64,000 bases of DNA from Sulfurospirillum sp001602955 (lineage in GTDB: Bacteria > Campylobacterota > Campylobacteria > Campylobacterales > Sulfurospirillaceae): NCBI GenBank assembly GCA_001602955.1, contig LVAC01000019.1:181462-245461 (forward strand). Direction: 5' to 3'. The first letter of the stretch is position 1. Each line of letters starts with the position of its first letter. The translations under genes and the position numbers were made by a program. Below, one piece after another: positions 8,096-17,052 of the stretch. Under the pieces are notes generated by a model. That model saw only the letters and a program-made list of their open reading frames with translations, did not search any database and was not told where the DNA came from.

Positions 8096-9370
8096 CTAAA
8101 TCGTACGAAGTGCTTGGTCGAAATCGGCGATAATATCGTCGATATTTTCGAGTCCTACGGTGACGCGAACCAAATCTGGCGTCACGCCGGCTTTGAGTTG
8201 TTCTTCGTCGCTGAGTTGACGGTGCGTCATGCTCGCCGGATGCAACACGCCCGTGCGAACGTCGGCGACATGTACGACGATGGCGGCAAGTTTGAGTGCG
8301 TTCATCACTTTTTCGCCTTCGTCCCTTCCGCCTTTAACGCCGAACGTTAAAACGCCGCTCGCGCCTTTGAGGTACTTTTGCGCTAATGCGTAATCTTTAT
8401 GCGAAGGGAGTGCGGGATAGTTGACCCAACCGACTTTGGGATGCGCTTCTAAAAACGAAGCGAGCTTTAAGGCGTTTTCGCAATGCCTGTCCATTCTGAC
8501 ATGTAAGGTTTCCGTGCCGAGGTTGGTTAAAAAAGCATTCATCGGCGTCAAGTACGAACCGATGTCACGAATCCACTGAACGCGCGCTTTGACGATGTAG
8601 GCGAGATTGCCGAATTTTTCGGTATAGACGATGCCGTGGTAACTTTTGTCGGGTTCGGTAAATTCGGGAAATTTACCGTTGCGCCAGTTAAATGTACCGC
8701 CGTCTACGATCACGCCTCCGACACTGATCGCGTGACCGTCGAGGTATTTGGTCGCCGAGTGAATGACGATGTGCGCTCCGAGTTCCAGCGGGCGGCAAAG
8801 GTAAGGCGTGGCAAACGTATTATCTACGATCAGCGGAACGTCCATCTCGTGCGCCAAGGCGGAAAATTTTTCAAAATCGAGAACGTCAAGTTTCGGATTG
8901 GCGATGGTTTCGCCGAAAATCGCTTTGGTATTGGGTCTGAAAAACGTTTTGAGTTCCTCTTTGGAGAGGCTTGCGTCCACGAGCGTGACGTCGATGCCCA
9001 TCTTTTTCAGCGTGTTGGTGAATAACGAAACGGTTCCGCCGTAAATCGCACCCACGGCGATAAAGTGGTCGCCCGAGGAGCAGATATTGGCGATAGCGAT
9101 CGTCGAAGCGTTTTGTCCCGAAGAGGTAACCAATGCGCCCACACCGCCTTCAAGGGCTGCGATTTTGTTTTCTAAGGCTTCACATGTAGGATTGGAAATA
9201 CGCGAATACATATGCCCCGGTGCTTCCAAATCGAAAAGCATCGCAACTTCTTTGACGCTGTCGTATTTGTAGGTGGTGCTTTGGTATATGGGAAGGACGC
9301 GCGGCTCGCCGTTTTTCGGCTCCCACCCGCATTGAATGGTTTTGGTTTCAATCGCCCAGTCGTGTGACAT
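8096..9370 (-). CDS. metY: O-acetylhomoserine sulfhydrylase MetY
   Basis: A PLP enzyme that makes homocysteine from O-acetyl-L-homoserine and sulfide, the direct-sulfhydrylation route to methionine. The 424 residues contain the Cys/Met-metabolism signatures: MYSRISNPT near 54, SSGQNAST near 83, VDNTFATPY near 182 and the PLP lysine K208 in HSATKYLDGH. Length is typical for MetY rather than the shorter MetB/MetC. The ATG at 9370 is preceded by AAAGGATAC. It is divergent from the ciaB-like gene. Confidence 0.94.
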   Translation of the reverse strand: MSHDWAIETKTIQCGWEPKNGEPRVLPIYQSTTYKYDSVKEVAMLFDLEAPGHMYSRISNPTCEALENKIAALEGGVGALVTSSGQNASTIAIANICSSGDHFIAVGAIYGGTVSLFTNTLKKMGIDVTLVDASLSKEELKTFFRPNTKAIFGETIANPKLDVLDFEKFSALAHEMDVPLIVDNTFATPYLCRPLELGAHIVIHSATKYLDGHAISVGGVIVDGGTFNWRNGKFPEFTEPDKSYHGIVYTEKFGNLAYIVKARVQWIRDIGSYLTPMNAFLTNLGTETLHVRMDRHCENALKLASFLEAHPKVGWVNYPALPSHKDYALAQKYLKGASGVLTFGVKGGRDEGEKVMNALKLAAIVVHVADVRTGVLHPASMTHRQLSDEEQLKAGVTPDLVRVTVGLENIDDIIADFDQALRTI

Positions 9371-9413
9371 TATGTATCCTTTAAAGCGTTCATGAGATTA
9401 AATGAGATAAAAT

Positions 9414-9419
9414 TATACT
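9414..9419 (+). promoter_or_regulatory. Possible -10 element upstream of the ciaB-like gene
   Basis: TATACT preceded by an AT-rich stretch lies 23 bp before the ATG at 9443. It is downstream of a possible earlier ATG at 9392, which favours 9443 as the translation start. This was assigned by eye only. Confidence 0.35.
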
Positions 9420-9442
9420 TAAAAAAACACGAGAATGAAGTG

Positions 9443-11305
9443 ATGAAAGCAAAATTTTTAAACGATTGGGCGCGATTGTACGAAATCGTAGCGATGCGCC
9501 AAAAAGAGTTGGGCGATTATTTCGGCTTGGTCGAGCATGAAGCGTTTAACGTCGACGTTGCGACGCTGATCGATGCGTTTTTGGAAGAGGTCGAGTTGGC
9601 TCAAACGCGCGACAATCGCGTCGCGGCGTTAACAAGACTGATCAATCTTCGAGACGACCAGCTCGTTCAGGCGTTGGAAAAAGAGGGCAAAGACGCCGTC
9701 TTTATCGCGCAAGCCAAAGAAAAAGCTTATCTTTGGGTGAAAGCGTTTTATATGAAACGCCACGCGTCGTTGATCGCAACCGTCGAACAAGAGGCACTTT
9801 TTTCGCCGTTTTACCGACGTGTTTTACAAGGCGTACACGAAATAGGCGTCGCAATGAGCGAATGGCAATCGCAATGGAACGAGCACATCGTTAACACGAT
9901 CAATCCGCTTTTGGAACTGGAATACGAGCGCGACGGACAAAAAATCGCCGCGATGCTCCACGAAAATGGGCTCTTCGATCCCGATCCTTGCGGTGAAGAG
10001 GGCGATCGTTCGTATTCCGTGTTGCAAAAAGTCGAAAACGGTTATATCGCTCAGGCGTACGCAACGGCGTTTCCGCGCGAAGTCGCAAGCGTACGCGCGG
10101 CAATCGGCTCTTTGGTTGAAGACTTAAACGCTTTGGACGATCTTGTTTGGGGACAAAAAGAGGCGTACGTACGCTATTTTCAAGCCTTGGATCAAGCCTT
10201 CGGCGAAGAAGACCGCACGCAATTGATCTCCAAATGGGCGGACGTGGATCGAACATGGATGGATATGACCGCTCCGATTCAAATCGGACACCCTTTGGAA
10301 TACTATGAAGACCATTACAAGAAAGCGGTTGCCCTCGAGTGGGATGTCAGGCTTTCACGACCTGAACATCAAAGTGCCGCAACGACGTATGCGCGAATCG
10401 AGCAGGCGTTTGTGCGTTTGTACGACGCTTTAGGCTCGACGCAAACGCATGTGAGGGAAAATGTCCTCTCCAACTTAAAACGCGTGCAACTCTATATCGG
10501 TCGTCCGGCACTTTTTTACGCGGCGGAGTTCAACGGGCTTTTTTCCGCGCAAGTCGTTCCTAACGACGAAACGGTAAGTAAGGAGCGCGGCAAAAAGATT
10601 TTTGCGTTTGCCGATAACGTTTTGGACGCCCAACGCGCCAAGCCTTTTTTGAAAATCCATCACGAAGTTTTCGGAAAAGCCTTTATCGACGAAGAACGCG
10701 ACATTCTCTTTCATCGTCCGGATTTGTGGCATCGCATCTACGAAGTCGGTACGATCGGGCATGAATACGGGCATATTTTGTGGATGGACGAGGGAACGGA
10801 AACCCGAATGAATCGAAGCGGCGTTTTTAAAAATATCGAAGAGTTCAAAGCGACGACGGGCGGTTTGGTCGCCTTTTTTATGCACGAAGACGCGACGCTC
10901 AAAAGAGCGCTTTTAAGCGATACGATCAAACGAAGCGTCGGATTGATCGCGTGGATGAAAACAAGCGAAGTCGAGCCTTATTATTGCGAAGGGTTGATCC
11001 ATTTAAGCGGATTGTTCGAAAGCGGCGTTTTACGATTTGACGATACGTTAAGCATCGATCAAAGCGACGCGGCGTATGAAAAACTCAAAAGTTGGTATCT
11101 TCAGATCTATACCGATTTGGCAAAACATTACCTTGCCCAAAACGATGCAAAAATCTTTTTAGATCGCTTTGCGTCTCAAAACGCCGAAGGTTTATACATG
11201 CCTTGCCGTACGGACGTGAAGCGGTTTGTGGAGTATTATTGGTATTTGCATCAAACGATCGGAAGGCAGATCGACGAGCAGAGTAAACGCTCCGATTGGC
11301 TTTGA
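9443..11305 (+). CDS. ciaB: CiaB-family protein with zinc metalloprotease motif
   Basis: A 620-residue soluble protein resembling the Campylobacter invasion antigen B (CiaB, about 610 residues). There is no signal peptide or membrane helix. The central motif HEYGHILW at 440-447 is an HExxH-type zinc site; downstream acidic residues could supply a third ligand. Thus the family may be a peptidase whatever its part in host invasion. I chose ATG 9443 (MKAKFLNDWAR) because a TATACT -10 lies between it and the alternative ATG at 9392; the longer form adds 17 residues. It stands alone, divergent from metY. Assignment to CiaB is from memory of the family; the metal motif is seen directly. Confidence 0.65.
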   Translation: MKAKFLNDWARLYEIVAMRQKELGDYFGLVEHEAFNVDVATLIDAFLEEVELAQTRDNRVAALTRLINLRDDQLVQALEKEGKDAVFIAQAKEKAYLWVKAFYMKRHASLIATVEQEALFSPFYRRVLQGVHEIGVAMSEWQSQWNEHIVNTINPLLELEYERDGQKIAAMLHENGLFDPDPCGEEGDRSYSVLQKVENGYIAQAYATAFPREVASVRAAIGSLVEDLNALDDLVWGQKEAYVRYFQALDQAFGEEDRTQLISKWADVDRTWMDMTAPIQIGHPLEYYEDHYKKAVALEWDVRLSRPEHQSAATTYARIEQAFVRLYDALGSTQTHVRENVLSNLKRVQLYIGRPALFYAAEFNGLFSAQVVPNDETVSKERGKKIFAFADNVLDAQRAKPFLKIHHEVFGKAFIDEERDILFHRPDLWHRIYEVGTIGHEYGHILWMDEGTETRMNRSGVFKNIEEFKATTGGLVAFFMHEDATLKRALLSDTIKRSVGLIAWMKTSEVEPYYCEGLIHLSGLFESGVLRFDDTLSIDQSDAAYEKLKSWYLQIYTDLAKHYLAQNDAKIFLDRFASQNAEGLYMPCRTDVKRFVEYYWYLHQTIGRQIDEQSKRSDWL

Positions 11306-11354
11306 AAATGTCAAAAAAATGTCTTAATCATTTTTTAATTGGGCATTTTAGTGC

Positions 11355-11360
11355 TATAAT
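11355..11360 (+). promoter_or_regulatory. -10 box of the biotin carboxylase gene
   Basis: A consensus TATAAT lies 30 bp upstream of the GTG start at 11391, after a T-rich stretch in place of a clear -35. That arrangement is usual for vegetative promoters in Campylobacterota. A GGGGAG ribosome site follows. Confidence 0.65.
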
Positions 11361-11390
11361 AACACCCTTAATTTCTTTGGGGAGATAGTT

Positions 11391-12836
11391 GTGCAAACAC
11401 AAAAAATAAAAAAAGTGCTCATCGCAAATCGCGGCGAGATTGCGCTTAGAATTATTCGGGCATGTCAAGAGTTGGAAATCAAAAGTGTTTGTATTTTCTC
11501 TACGATTGACGCGAGAGGCGTTTGGGTACGCAAGGCGGACGAGTGTTATCTGATCGACGGCGATCCGATTCAAGCCTATTTAGACTACGAGCGAATCGTC
11601 GCTTTGGCGAAAGAAGTAGGCGCGGATGCCATTCACCCGGGATACGGTTTCTTATCCGAAAATCCTGATTTTGCGCAACACTGTATCGATAACGGCATCA
11701 CGTTCATCGGTCCAAAACCTGAACACATCGCACTTTTCGGCGATAAGATGGCGTCCAAAGTGGCGATGAAAGCCGTCGGCGTTCCGGTCATCGAAGGAAC
11801 GGATACGCCGATTACGGATATTGCCGAAGCAACGAAAATCGCTAAAGAGATCGGTTTTCCGGTCATTATCAAAGCGGCATTCGGCGGCGGCGGTCGCGGT
11901 ATGCGTATCGTCAAAAAAGAAGAAGAGTTTGCTTCGATGTTCGAAGCGGCAACGCAAGAAGCGAAACGCTTTTTCGGCAGAGGCGATGCGTTTATTGAAA
12001 AGTATCTTTCCAATCCCCGCCATATCGAAGTTCAAATCGTCGCCGACAAATACGGCAACGTCATTCACTTAGGCGAACGGGATTGTTCGATTCAGCGAAA
12101 GCACCAAAAAGTGGTTGAAATCGCTCCGAGCCCGAGACTTAACGAAGAAATTCGCAAAGAGTTACTTCGTACGTCTAAAAAAGCGATGATCAAGCTCGGT
12201 TACGAAAGCGTAGGTACGATCGAATACCTTGTGGACGAAGACGACAACTTCTACTTTATCGAGATGAATACGCGCGTTCAAGTCGAGCATACGATTACCG
12301 AGCAGATTTCGGGCGTGGATATTATCTACCGTATGATTCGTATCGCAGAGGGTCAACGCTTGCCGTTTATGCAAGAGGACATCAAATTTAGAGGTTATGC
12401 GATTGAATTTCGTATTAACGCCGAAGATCCTAAAGTCGGTTTCATTCCTTCTTCCGGACGCATTACGCGCCATCTCTCCCCCGGCGGTCCGGGCGTTCGT
12501 ATGGATTCGATCGGTTATAAAGATTATATCGTTCCGAGCAATTACGACTCGATGATCGGAAAATTGATCGTGACGGGACTTGACTGGGAAGGAACGGTTC
12601 GCCGCGCAAAACGTGCGTTGAACGAGTTTATTATTTGGGGTATTCCTACCAACGTTCCGCTTCACCGCCAAATCGTTCGCGACGAAGACTTTAAAGCGGG
12701 TATTTTCAATACGACTTACCTTGACCATAAATTACCGACCTTTACGCTAGATGCACTTCACGATATCGAAGAAGACGAAAGCAAAGAAGAGTACATCGCG
12801 GCAATCGTCGCGGCATTGAAACAACGCGGTCAATAG
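11391..12836 (+). CDS. Biotin carboxylase subunit (AccC/PycA type)
   Basis: An ATP-grasp enzyme that carboxylates the biotin of a carrier protein, using bicarbonate and ATP. The 481 residues contain IANRGEIA near 11, HPGYGFLSEN near 80, the ATP-binding loop GGGGRGMR near 165, HIEVQIVAD near 205 and EMNTRVQVEH near 295. It is about 30 residues longer than E. coli AccC, with an acidic C-terminal tail. It has no accB neighbour. A second biotin carboxylase beside accB is usual in this phylum, and the longer stand-alone copy is often the pyruvate carboxylase A subunit. I cannot decide between PycA and AccC from sequence alone. The GTG start has a GGGGAG site six bases upstream. Confidence 0.88.
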   Translation: MQTQKIKKVLIANRGEIALRIIRACQELEIKSVCIFSTIDARGVWVRKADECYLIDGDPIQAYLDYERIVALAKEVGADAIHPGYGFLSENPDFAQHCIDNGITFIGPKPEHIALFGDKMASKVAMKAVGVPVIEGTDTPITDIAEATKIAKEIGFPVIIKAAFGGGGRGMRIVKKEEEFASMFEAATQEAKRFFGRGDAFIEKYLSNPRHIEVQIVADKYGNVIHLGERDCSIQRKHQKVVEIAPSPRLNEEIRKELLRTSKKAMIKLGYESVGTIEYLVDEDDNFYFIEMNTRVQVEHTITEQISGVDIIYRMIRIAEGQRLPFMQEDIKFRGYAIEFRINAEDPKVGFIPSSGRITRHLSPGGPGVRMDSIGYKDYIVPSNYDSMIGKLIVTGLDWEGTVRRAKRALNEFIIWGIPTNVPLHRQIVRDEDFKAGIFNTTYLDHKLPTFTLDALHDIEEDESKEEYIAAIVAALKQRGQ

Positions 12837-12860
12837 GCTCTTTTCGTAAAAATTCTTAAC

Positions 12861-12895
12861 AACGGTTCGAGAAGTGCCGCGCTTCTTGAATCGTT
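12861..12895 (+). terminator. Long hairpin between biotin carboxylase and fetB-like genes
   Basis: Arms of 14 bases, AACGGTTCGAGAAG and CTTCTTGAATCGTT, pair completely when two G-U pairs are allowed, around a 7-base loop. No T-run follows; the fetB-like ribosome site AAGG starts a few bases later. It may be a partial terminator, an attenuator or a processing site. Confidence 0.5.
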
Positions 12896-12907
12896 CCTAA
12901 GGTTCTC

Positions 12908-13600
12908 ATGCAGACCATCGCTTTATCGCATCTGCTTTTTATGATCATTCCTTTAAGCATTGTCGGATATGCCTATTATCGATGGGTCGGGAAAAAAGGC
13001 GAGATCGCGCAAGCAACGCTTCGTATGAGCGTTCAATTGATCCTCGTCGGATACGTTTTAACCTCTTTGTTTGAGACGAATACGCTTTGGATGCTCTCTT
13101 TACTGCTGATCGTGATGGTAACGACGGCTTCGTTTATCGCGAGACGCAATATTCCTCAAAAAGATTTCAAAACGTTCGGGCTTATTTTGGTTTCCATCGT
13201 TTTGGGAGGTTCGTTTAATTTAGCGTGGGTTTTATGGGTTGTCCTTGAATTAAACAATCCGTTTGACGCTAGGTTTGTGATTCCTTTGGCGGGAATGATT
13301 TATTCCAATGCAATGAATGCTCTCTCTTTAGCCGCCGAACGCTACGAAAAAGAAAAAGAACATCTTCCTCATGAAAAAGCACGTTCGATCGCGTTTAAAG
13401 CGTCGATGATCCCTCAAATTAATCAATTTTTAGCGGTAGGTTTCGTCTCGCTTCCGGGGATGATGACCGGACAAATCCTCTCCGGAGTCGATCCTTTAGT
13501 TGCCGTTCGTTATCAAATCGTCGTTATGGCAATGATCTTATGCAGCGGAGCGATGAGCAATATTATTTATTTGGCGTATTTACCGCGTTTGTACAAATAG
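12908..13600 (+). CDS. fetB: FetB/UPF0014 family membrane permease
   Basis: A membrane protein of 230 residues with about seven hydrophobic segments, of the UPF0014 family. In E. coli, FetB with the ATPase FetA exports iron. Family signatures are clear: LRMSVQLILVGYVL near 36, PLAGMIYSNAMNALSLAAER near 125 and VGFVSLPGMMTGQILSGVDP near 178. No FetA-type ATPase gene lies nearby, so the partner must be elsewhere or absent. The ATG follows AAGG after the hairpin described above. The iron role is by homology only. Confidence 0.82.
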   Translation: MQTIALSHLLFMIIPLSIVGYAYYRWVGKKGEIAQATLRMSVQLILVGYVLTSLFETNTLWMLSLLLIVMVTTASFIARRNIPQKDFKTFGLILVSIVLGGSFNLAWVLWVVLELNNPFDARFVIPLAGMIYSNAMNALSLAAERYEKEKEHLPHEKARSIAFKASMIPQINQFLAVGFVSLPGMMTGQILSGVDPLVAVRYQIVVMAMILCSGAMSNIIYLAYLPRLYK

Positions 13601-13689
13601 CCTTCGTTTTTTGACATTTTTTTCGTCCATTTTGTCACACTCTTTTGCTTGAATTAAGCTAGATAGGACTACAATTTTAAAGAATCCTT

Positions 13690-13695
13690 TATAAT
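13690..13695 (+). promoter_or_regulatory. Possible -10 of the solute-binding protein gene
   Basis: TATAAT in a very AT-rich stretch lies 54 bp before the ATG at 13750. The 149-bp spacer after fetB also has TACAAT at 13670-13675. Which one is used cannot be told. Confidence 0.4.
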
Positions 13696-13749
13696 ATATT
13701 TTAGTATTTTTTCTTATCTATGCTGTCATGACAACGCTATTAAGGATAA

Positions 13750-14547
13750 ATGATGCATCGTTTGTATTTTGCTTTCGCGCTTTGCGTTACGGTGATTTCT
13801 GTGTGTGTGACTCCCTCTTTTGCGCTCGAGCCGTTAGTGTATGCTGCGCCGAATCCGCCCTTTAGTTTTCGCGATAAAGGCGAGATTAAGGGCTTAAGCG
13901 TCGATCTACTTGAAGCCAGTCTTTCGACGTTGCGTTCACGTTTTTCGCAAGACGAATTGACGATGGACGCTTGGAATAAAATGTACGAAGAAGCCCTCAA
14001 ACACCCCAAGGCTTATTTGATGACGGCGGTTAAGCTGAAAGATCGAGAACCGCATTTTTATTGGCTAGGACCGGTGGCGACGGTTAGATTGGGCGTGATT
14101 ACCAAAAGAGCGACGCCGGTGGCTGGTGGTAAAAGTTTGATGGAAATTTTACGTCCGATGCGTATCGCTACGATTAAAGAGACCTCTTCGGAGAAGTTAC
14201 TGTTTCAAGAAATCGGAGAGCACCACGGCTTAAATATTATCCGTGTTTCGACGCCGATTCAAGGGTATAAGATGTTGGAATACGGCAGAGTCGACGCGGT
14301 AGTGTATACCGACGTTCCGTTCGTGTATCATTTGATTACCGAAGGGCAAGACGTTTCGCAGTACCGTATGGCATACGTGATTTTAAATACGGATTATTAC
14401 ATTTGCGCGGGTAAAGAGATTCCTAAAGAGCAGATACAGATCATGCAAACGCAACTCAATCGCCTTAAAGAGCCTGACGGCGACAAAGGAAGCCTTTACG
14501 ATCGGATGATGGCACAGTATCTTAAAGGGGCGAGGCTCGAGCCTTAA
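13750..14547 (+). CDS. Periplasmic solute-binding protein, family 3 type
   Basis: A 265-residue protein with a signal peptide (about 1-25, ending SFALE) and the fold of family 3 solute-binding proteins (SBP_bac_3, amino-acid-binding type). Typical elements are the mature start LVYAAPNPPFSFRDKGEIKG, VDLLEASL near 58, IATIKETSSEKLL near 139 and GRVDAVVYTDVP near 179. No transporter genes lie next to it. Many such orphan proteins serve as sensors or work with distant permeases. ATG 13750 or 13753 may be the start; GGATAA precedes them. The ligand is unknown. Confidence 0.8.
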   Translation: MMHRLYFAFALCVTVISVCVTPSFALEPLVYAAPNPPFSFRDKGEIKGLSVDLLEASLSTLRSRFSQDELTMDAWNKMYEEALKHPKAYLMTAVKLKDREPHFYWLGPVATVRLGVITKRATPVAGGKSLMEILRPMRIATIKETSSEKLLFQEIGEHHGLNIIRVSTPIQGYKMLEYGRVDAVVYTDVPFVYHLITEGQDVSQYRMAYVILNTDYYICAGKEIPKEQIQIMQTQLNRLKEPDGDKGSLYDRMMAQYLKGARLEP

Positions 14548-14573
14548 TTCACCGTTTTTTCACGATTGTAGCG

Positions 14574-14579
14574 TATAAT
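14574..14579 (+). promoter_or_regulatory. -10 box of the Cys-rich lipoprotein gene
   Basis: A consensus TATAAT sits in the small inverted repeat GCGTATAATACGC, 27 bp before the ATG at 14607. It was assigned by eye. Confidence 0.5.
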
Positions 14580-14606
14580 ACGCAAAAAAATGACGAAAGA
14601 GCGGCA

Positions 14607-15209
14607 ATGCGACAGACACTTATTTTGATAGTCGGGTTATTGTTTATCGGATGCGGACCGCGGTACGTGATTCAAAATCAATACGTTCCGCCCCTCACGA
14701 CAACAGAAGCAAGTACCGCGTGTTTCAACGGCTGTATGACGGCGCGCGAGCGTTGTCAAACGCCGTGTCAAGCGGCATATCAGCGTTGTTTAGACGATGC
14801 GTACGCAAAAGCAAAAGTGATTGAAGTAGAAGAGATGTGTTCTTTCGATCGTGCCTACGATCGTTATATGTTCGAACTCTCTTCGTATCGGGCAGAGCGA
14901 TTTGCGTGGGAGAGTGCTTATCGCGATTACAGTCGCGATTTGAGCTATTTTCAATCCCAATGCGAACGCACGAAAGATCCGAGTGCCTGCCAAAGACGCG
15001 ACGAGTTGCGCTCGCGCATGAATGCGCTACGCTATCGTCAACCGCGCGAGCCGTGGGTGCCCGTACGCCCTTCTTTTGAGCAAATTTTAGTCAATCAACA
15101 AAGCTTTTGTACGACCGATTGCGGGTGCGACCAAGCCTACGATGCTTGTTTTGCGGGATGCGGAGGGCAGGTGATACCGCATAAAATTTGCGTGGAAAAT
15201 TGCGACTGA
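14607..15209 (+). CDS. Cysteine-rich lipoprotein, unknown function
   Basis: A 200-residue predicted lipoprotein. The hydrophobic leader ends in FIGC with the lipidated cysteine at 16, so the mature protein would be anchored in a membrane. The mature part is rich in paired cysteines. The first group is CFNGCMTARERCQTPC near 38-53 with a further C near 60. The second group is at the C-terminus, with CTTDCGC, CFAGC and CVENC. Between them is a Tyr/Arg-rich helical middle. The even spacing suggests disulfides or metal binding. I know no family. It has its own promoter and stands between the solute-binding protein and the EAL-GGDEF gene. Confidence 0.65.
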   Translation: MRQTLILIVGLLFIGCGPRYVIQNQYVPPLTTTEASTACFNGCMTARERCQTPCQAAYQRCLDDAYAKAKVIEVEEMCSFDRAYDRYMFELSSYRAERFAWESAYRDYSRDLSYFQSQCERTKDPSACQRRDELRSRMNALRYRQPREPWVPVRPSFEQILVNQQSFCTTDCGCDQAYDACFAGCGGQVIPHKICVENCD

Positions 15210-15253
15210 ATACGTGACATGTAACAATTCGGTAATCGCTTTAGCGTAAAATT

Positions 15254-15271
15254 CTTCCATTTCAATGGAGG
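15254..15271 (+). promoter_or_regulatory. Hairpin covering the Shine-Dalgarno of the EAL-CBS-GGDEF gene
   Basis: CTTCCATT at 15254-15261 can pair with AATGGAGG at 15264-15271, with one G-U pair. The purine-rich part GGAGG (15267-15271) is the only good ribosome site for the ATG at 15283. When folded, the site is hidden, so translation may be controlled. Confidence 0.45.
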
Positions 15272-15282
15272 AGTCACGTCAC

Positions 15283-17052
15283 ATGTTAAACGAGCGATGG
15301 CAAAAACTCATTGAGGTCGCCGATTTTGCGTTTCAGCCGATTGTCAATATTTATACGGGAAGGCTTTACGCCGTTGAGGCGTTGATTCGTAATTACGAAG
15401 CGGCGGATTTTAATACGATCGATGCCGTTTTCGATACCGCTTTTAGCGAAAAAGTGCTTTACAGCGTCGACATTAAGCTCCGTGAAAAAGCCATTCACAA
15501 ATTTTCGTTACTTCCTTTTGCCAAACATGTCAAACTTTTTTACAATCTCGACAACCGCATTACGATGATGCCCGATTTTAAATCCGGTTATACATGTGAG
15601 CTTTTAAGCACTTACGATATGGACTTTTCGAACATCTGTTTCGAACTTTCGGAAAAGCATCAAGTCGGTATGTACGCGGGCGTGGATAAACTCGTGCTCA
15701 ATTTGTACAAGCAACAAGGCTATAAAATGGCGATCGATGATTTCGGAGTGGGCTTTTCCGGACTTCAGATGCTTTTTCATGCCGAACCCGATTTTATCAA
15801 AATCGACCGTTTTTTTATCAACGACATTCATAAAAGCAAGAAGAAAAAACTCTTCGTCGGCTCCATCGTTCAGATCGCGCAGGCAATGGGTATTTTTACG
15901 ATCGTCGAGGGTTTAGAGTGCGAAGAGGAGTATATCGAATGTAAAAAACTCGGTTGCAATATGGTGCAAGGCTATTTCGTGCAACGCCCGACGCTAAACG
16001 TCTGGGAAATTATGCCTTCCTATGAACATGTCAAAAATATTTCGCAAAACGAGAAACGCAAAAACGGGAAGATTTCCAATATCGAAAAGTACATTCAAAA
16101 AAGCCATCCCGTTTTTGTGGATTCGCATATTAACGAAGTATACGAACTTTTACGCGGCGACAAAAAGACCCATTTCGTGCCGGTTTTGGCGCGCGATTGG
16201 ACGCCGATGGGCATTATTAAAGACTCCGACATCAAGTCTTACATGTACTCCAATTACGGTAAGTCGCTTTTGTACAACATCACCCAAGGTAGCTTGAAAA
16301 ATATCGTTTCGCATTGCGGACGCGCCGACATCAACGATCCGCTGGATAAAATTTTGAAAATTTACGCCTTTGACGACGATAACGACGCTATCTTGATTAC
16401 CGAAGATGAAAAATACATCGGTTATTTAAGTTCTAAAGTGCTTTTGGACATCGTCAACGAAAAGAATATCGTCGACGCAAAAGATCAAAATCCGCTCACG
16501 GGACTCTCGGGCAATCGCATCATCAACGAATTTGTCGCCAATGCGATGGAGAGTAAAGACAAAGTGATGATGGCATATTTCGATTTTGACAATTTTAAAC
16601 CGTTTAACGATTATTACGGCTTTCGCAAAGGCGATCGCGCTATTACGCTTTTTGCCGATATTTTACGCAGTTCGATCGGTTTTGAAGAGTGCTTGATAGG
16701 GCATGTCGGCGGAGATGATTTTTTCTTAGGCTGGAACTTAAAAGAAGAAGATACGTTTGAAAAAGTCTATGCGATCATTTTGGAAATCGTCTCGAAATTT
16801 TCCGAAGACATTAAGAGTTTTTATTGCGAACAAGGGCTGAGTTCGGGGTATATTATGGCAAAAAATCGTGAAGGGGCATTGCAAAAATTTCCGCTGATGA
16901 CGGTGAGTTCCGCGGTTATTTGCCATGGATTCGGCTACCAGCACGATTTTGACGATAATGAACTTAATGAAATTTTCGGTGTCTTAAAGAAAACTGCCAA
17001 AGCTTCCCTCAACCATATCGCTTGCGTCGATCTGGGCGTGATCAAAAACTAA
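15283..17052 (+). CDS. EAL-CBS-GGDEF c-di-GMP turnover protein
   Basis: A soluble 589-residue signalling protein that may both cleave and make cyclic di-GMP. The EAL domain (about 15-245) keeps its key residues: EAL at 32-34, N in FYNLD near 88, ELSE near 121, DDFGVG at 152-157, K173 in IKID, VEG near 209 and QGYF near 229. Two CBS motifs follow (about 270-395) and may bind a nucleotide. The GGDEF domain (about 400-585) has FDFDNFKPFND near 433 and GGDDF at 476-480, a conservative change that usually keeps activity. I chose ATG 15283, not the ATG at 15265, because GGAGG lies correctly before it. There is no membrane segment or sensor domain other than CBS. Confidence 0.9.
   Translation: MLNERWQKLIEVADFAFQPIVNIYTGRLYAVEALIRNYEAADFNTIDAVFDTAFSEKVLYSVDIKLREKAIHKFSLLPFAKHVKLFYNLDNRITMMPDFKSGYTCELLSTYDMDFSNICFELSEKHQVGMYAGVDKLVLNLYKQQGYKMAIDDFGVGFSGLQMLFHAEPDFIKIDRFFINDIHKSKKKKLFVGSIVQIAQAMGIFTIVEGLECEEEYIECKKLGCNMVQGYFVQRPTLNVWEIMPSYEHVKNISQNEKRKNGKISNIEKYIQKSHPVFVDSHINEVYELLRGDKKTHFVPVLARDWTPMGIIKDSDIKSYMYSNYGKSLLYNITQGSLKNIVSHCGRADINDPLDKILKIYAFDDDNDAILITEDEKYIGYLSSKVLLDIVNEKNIVDAKDQNPLTGLSGNRIINEFVANAMESKDKVMMAYFDFDNFKPFNDYYGFRKGDRAITLFADILRSSIGFEECLIGHVGGDDFFLGWNLKEEDTFEKVYAIILEIVSKFSEDIKSFYCEQGLSSGYIMAKNREGALQKFPLMTVSSAVICHGFGYQHDFDDNELNEIFGVLKKTAKASLNHIACVDLGVIKN

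Noticed and set aside
11633..12728. Long antisense open frames opposite the biotin carboxylase gene
   Set aside because: They mirror a strongly conserved gene, have no recognisable motifs and no ribosome sites.
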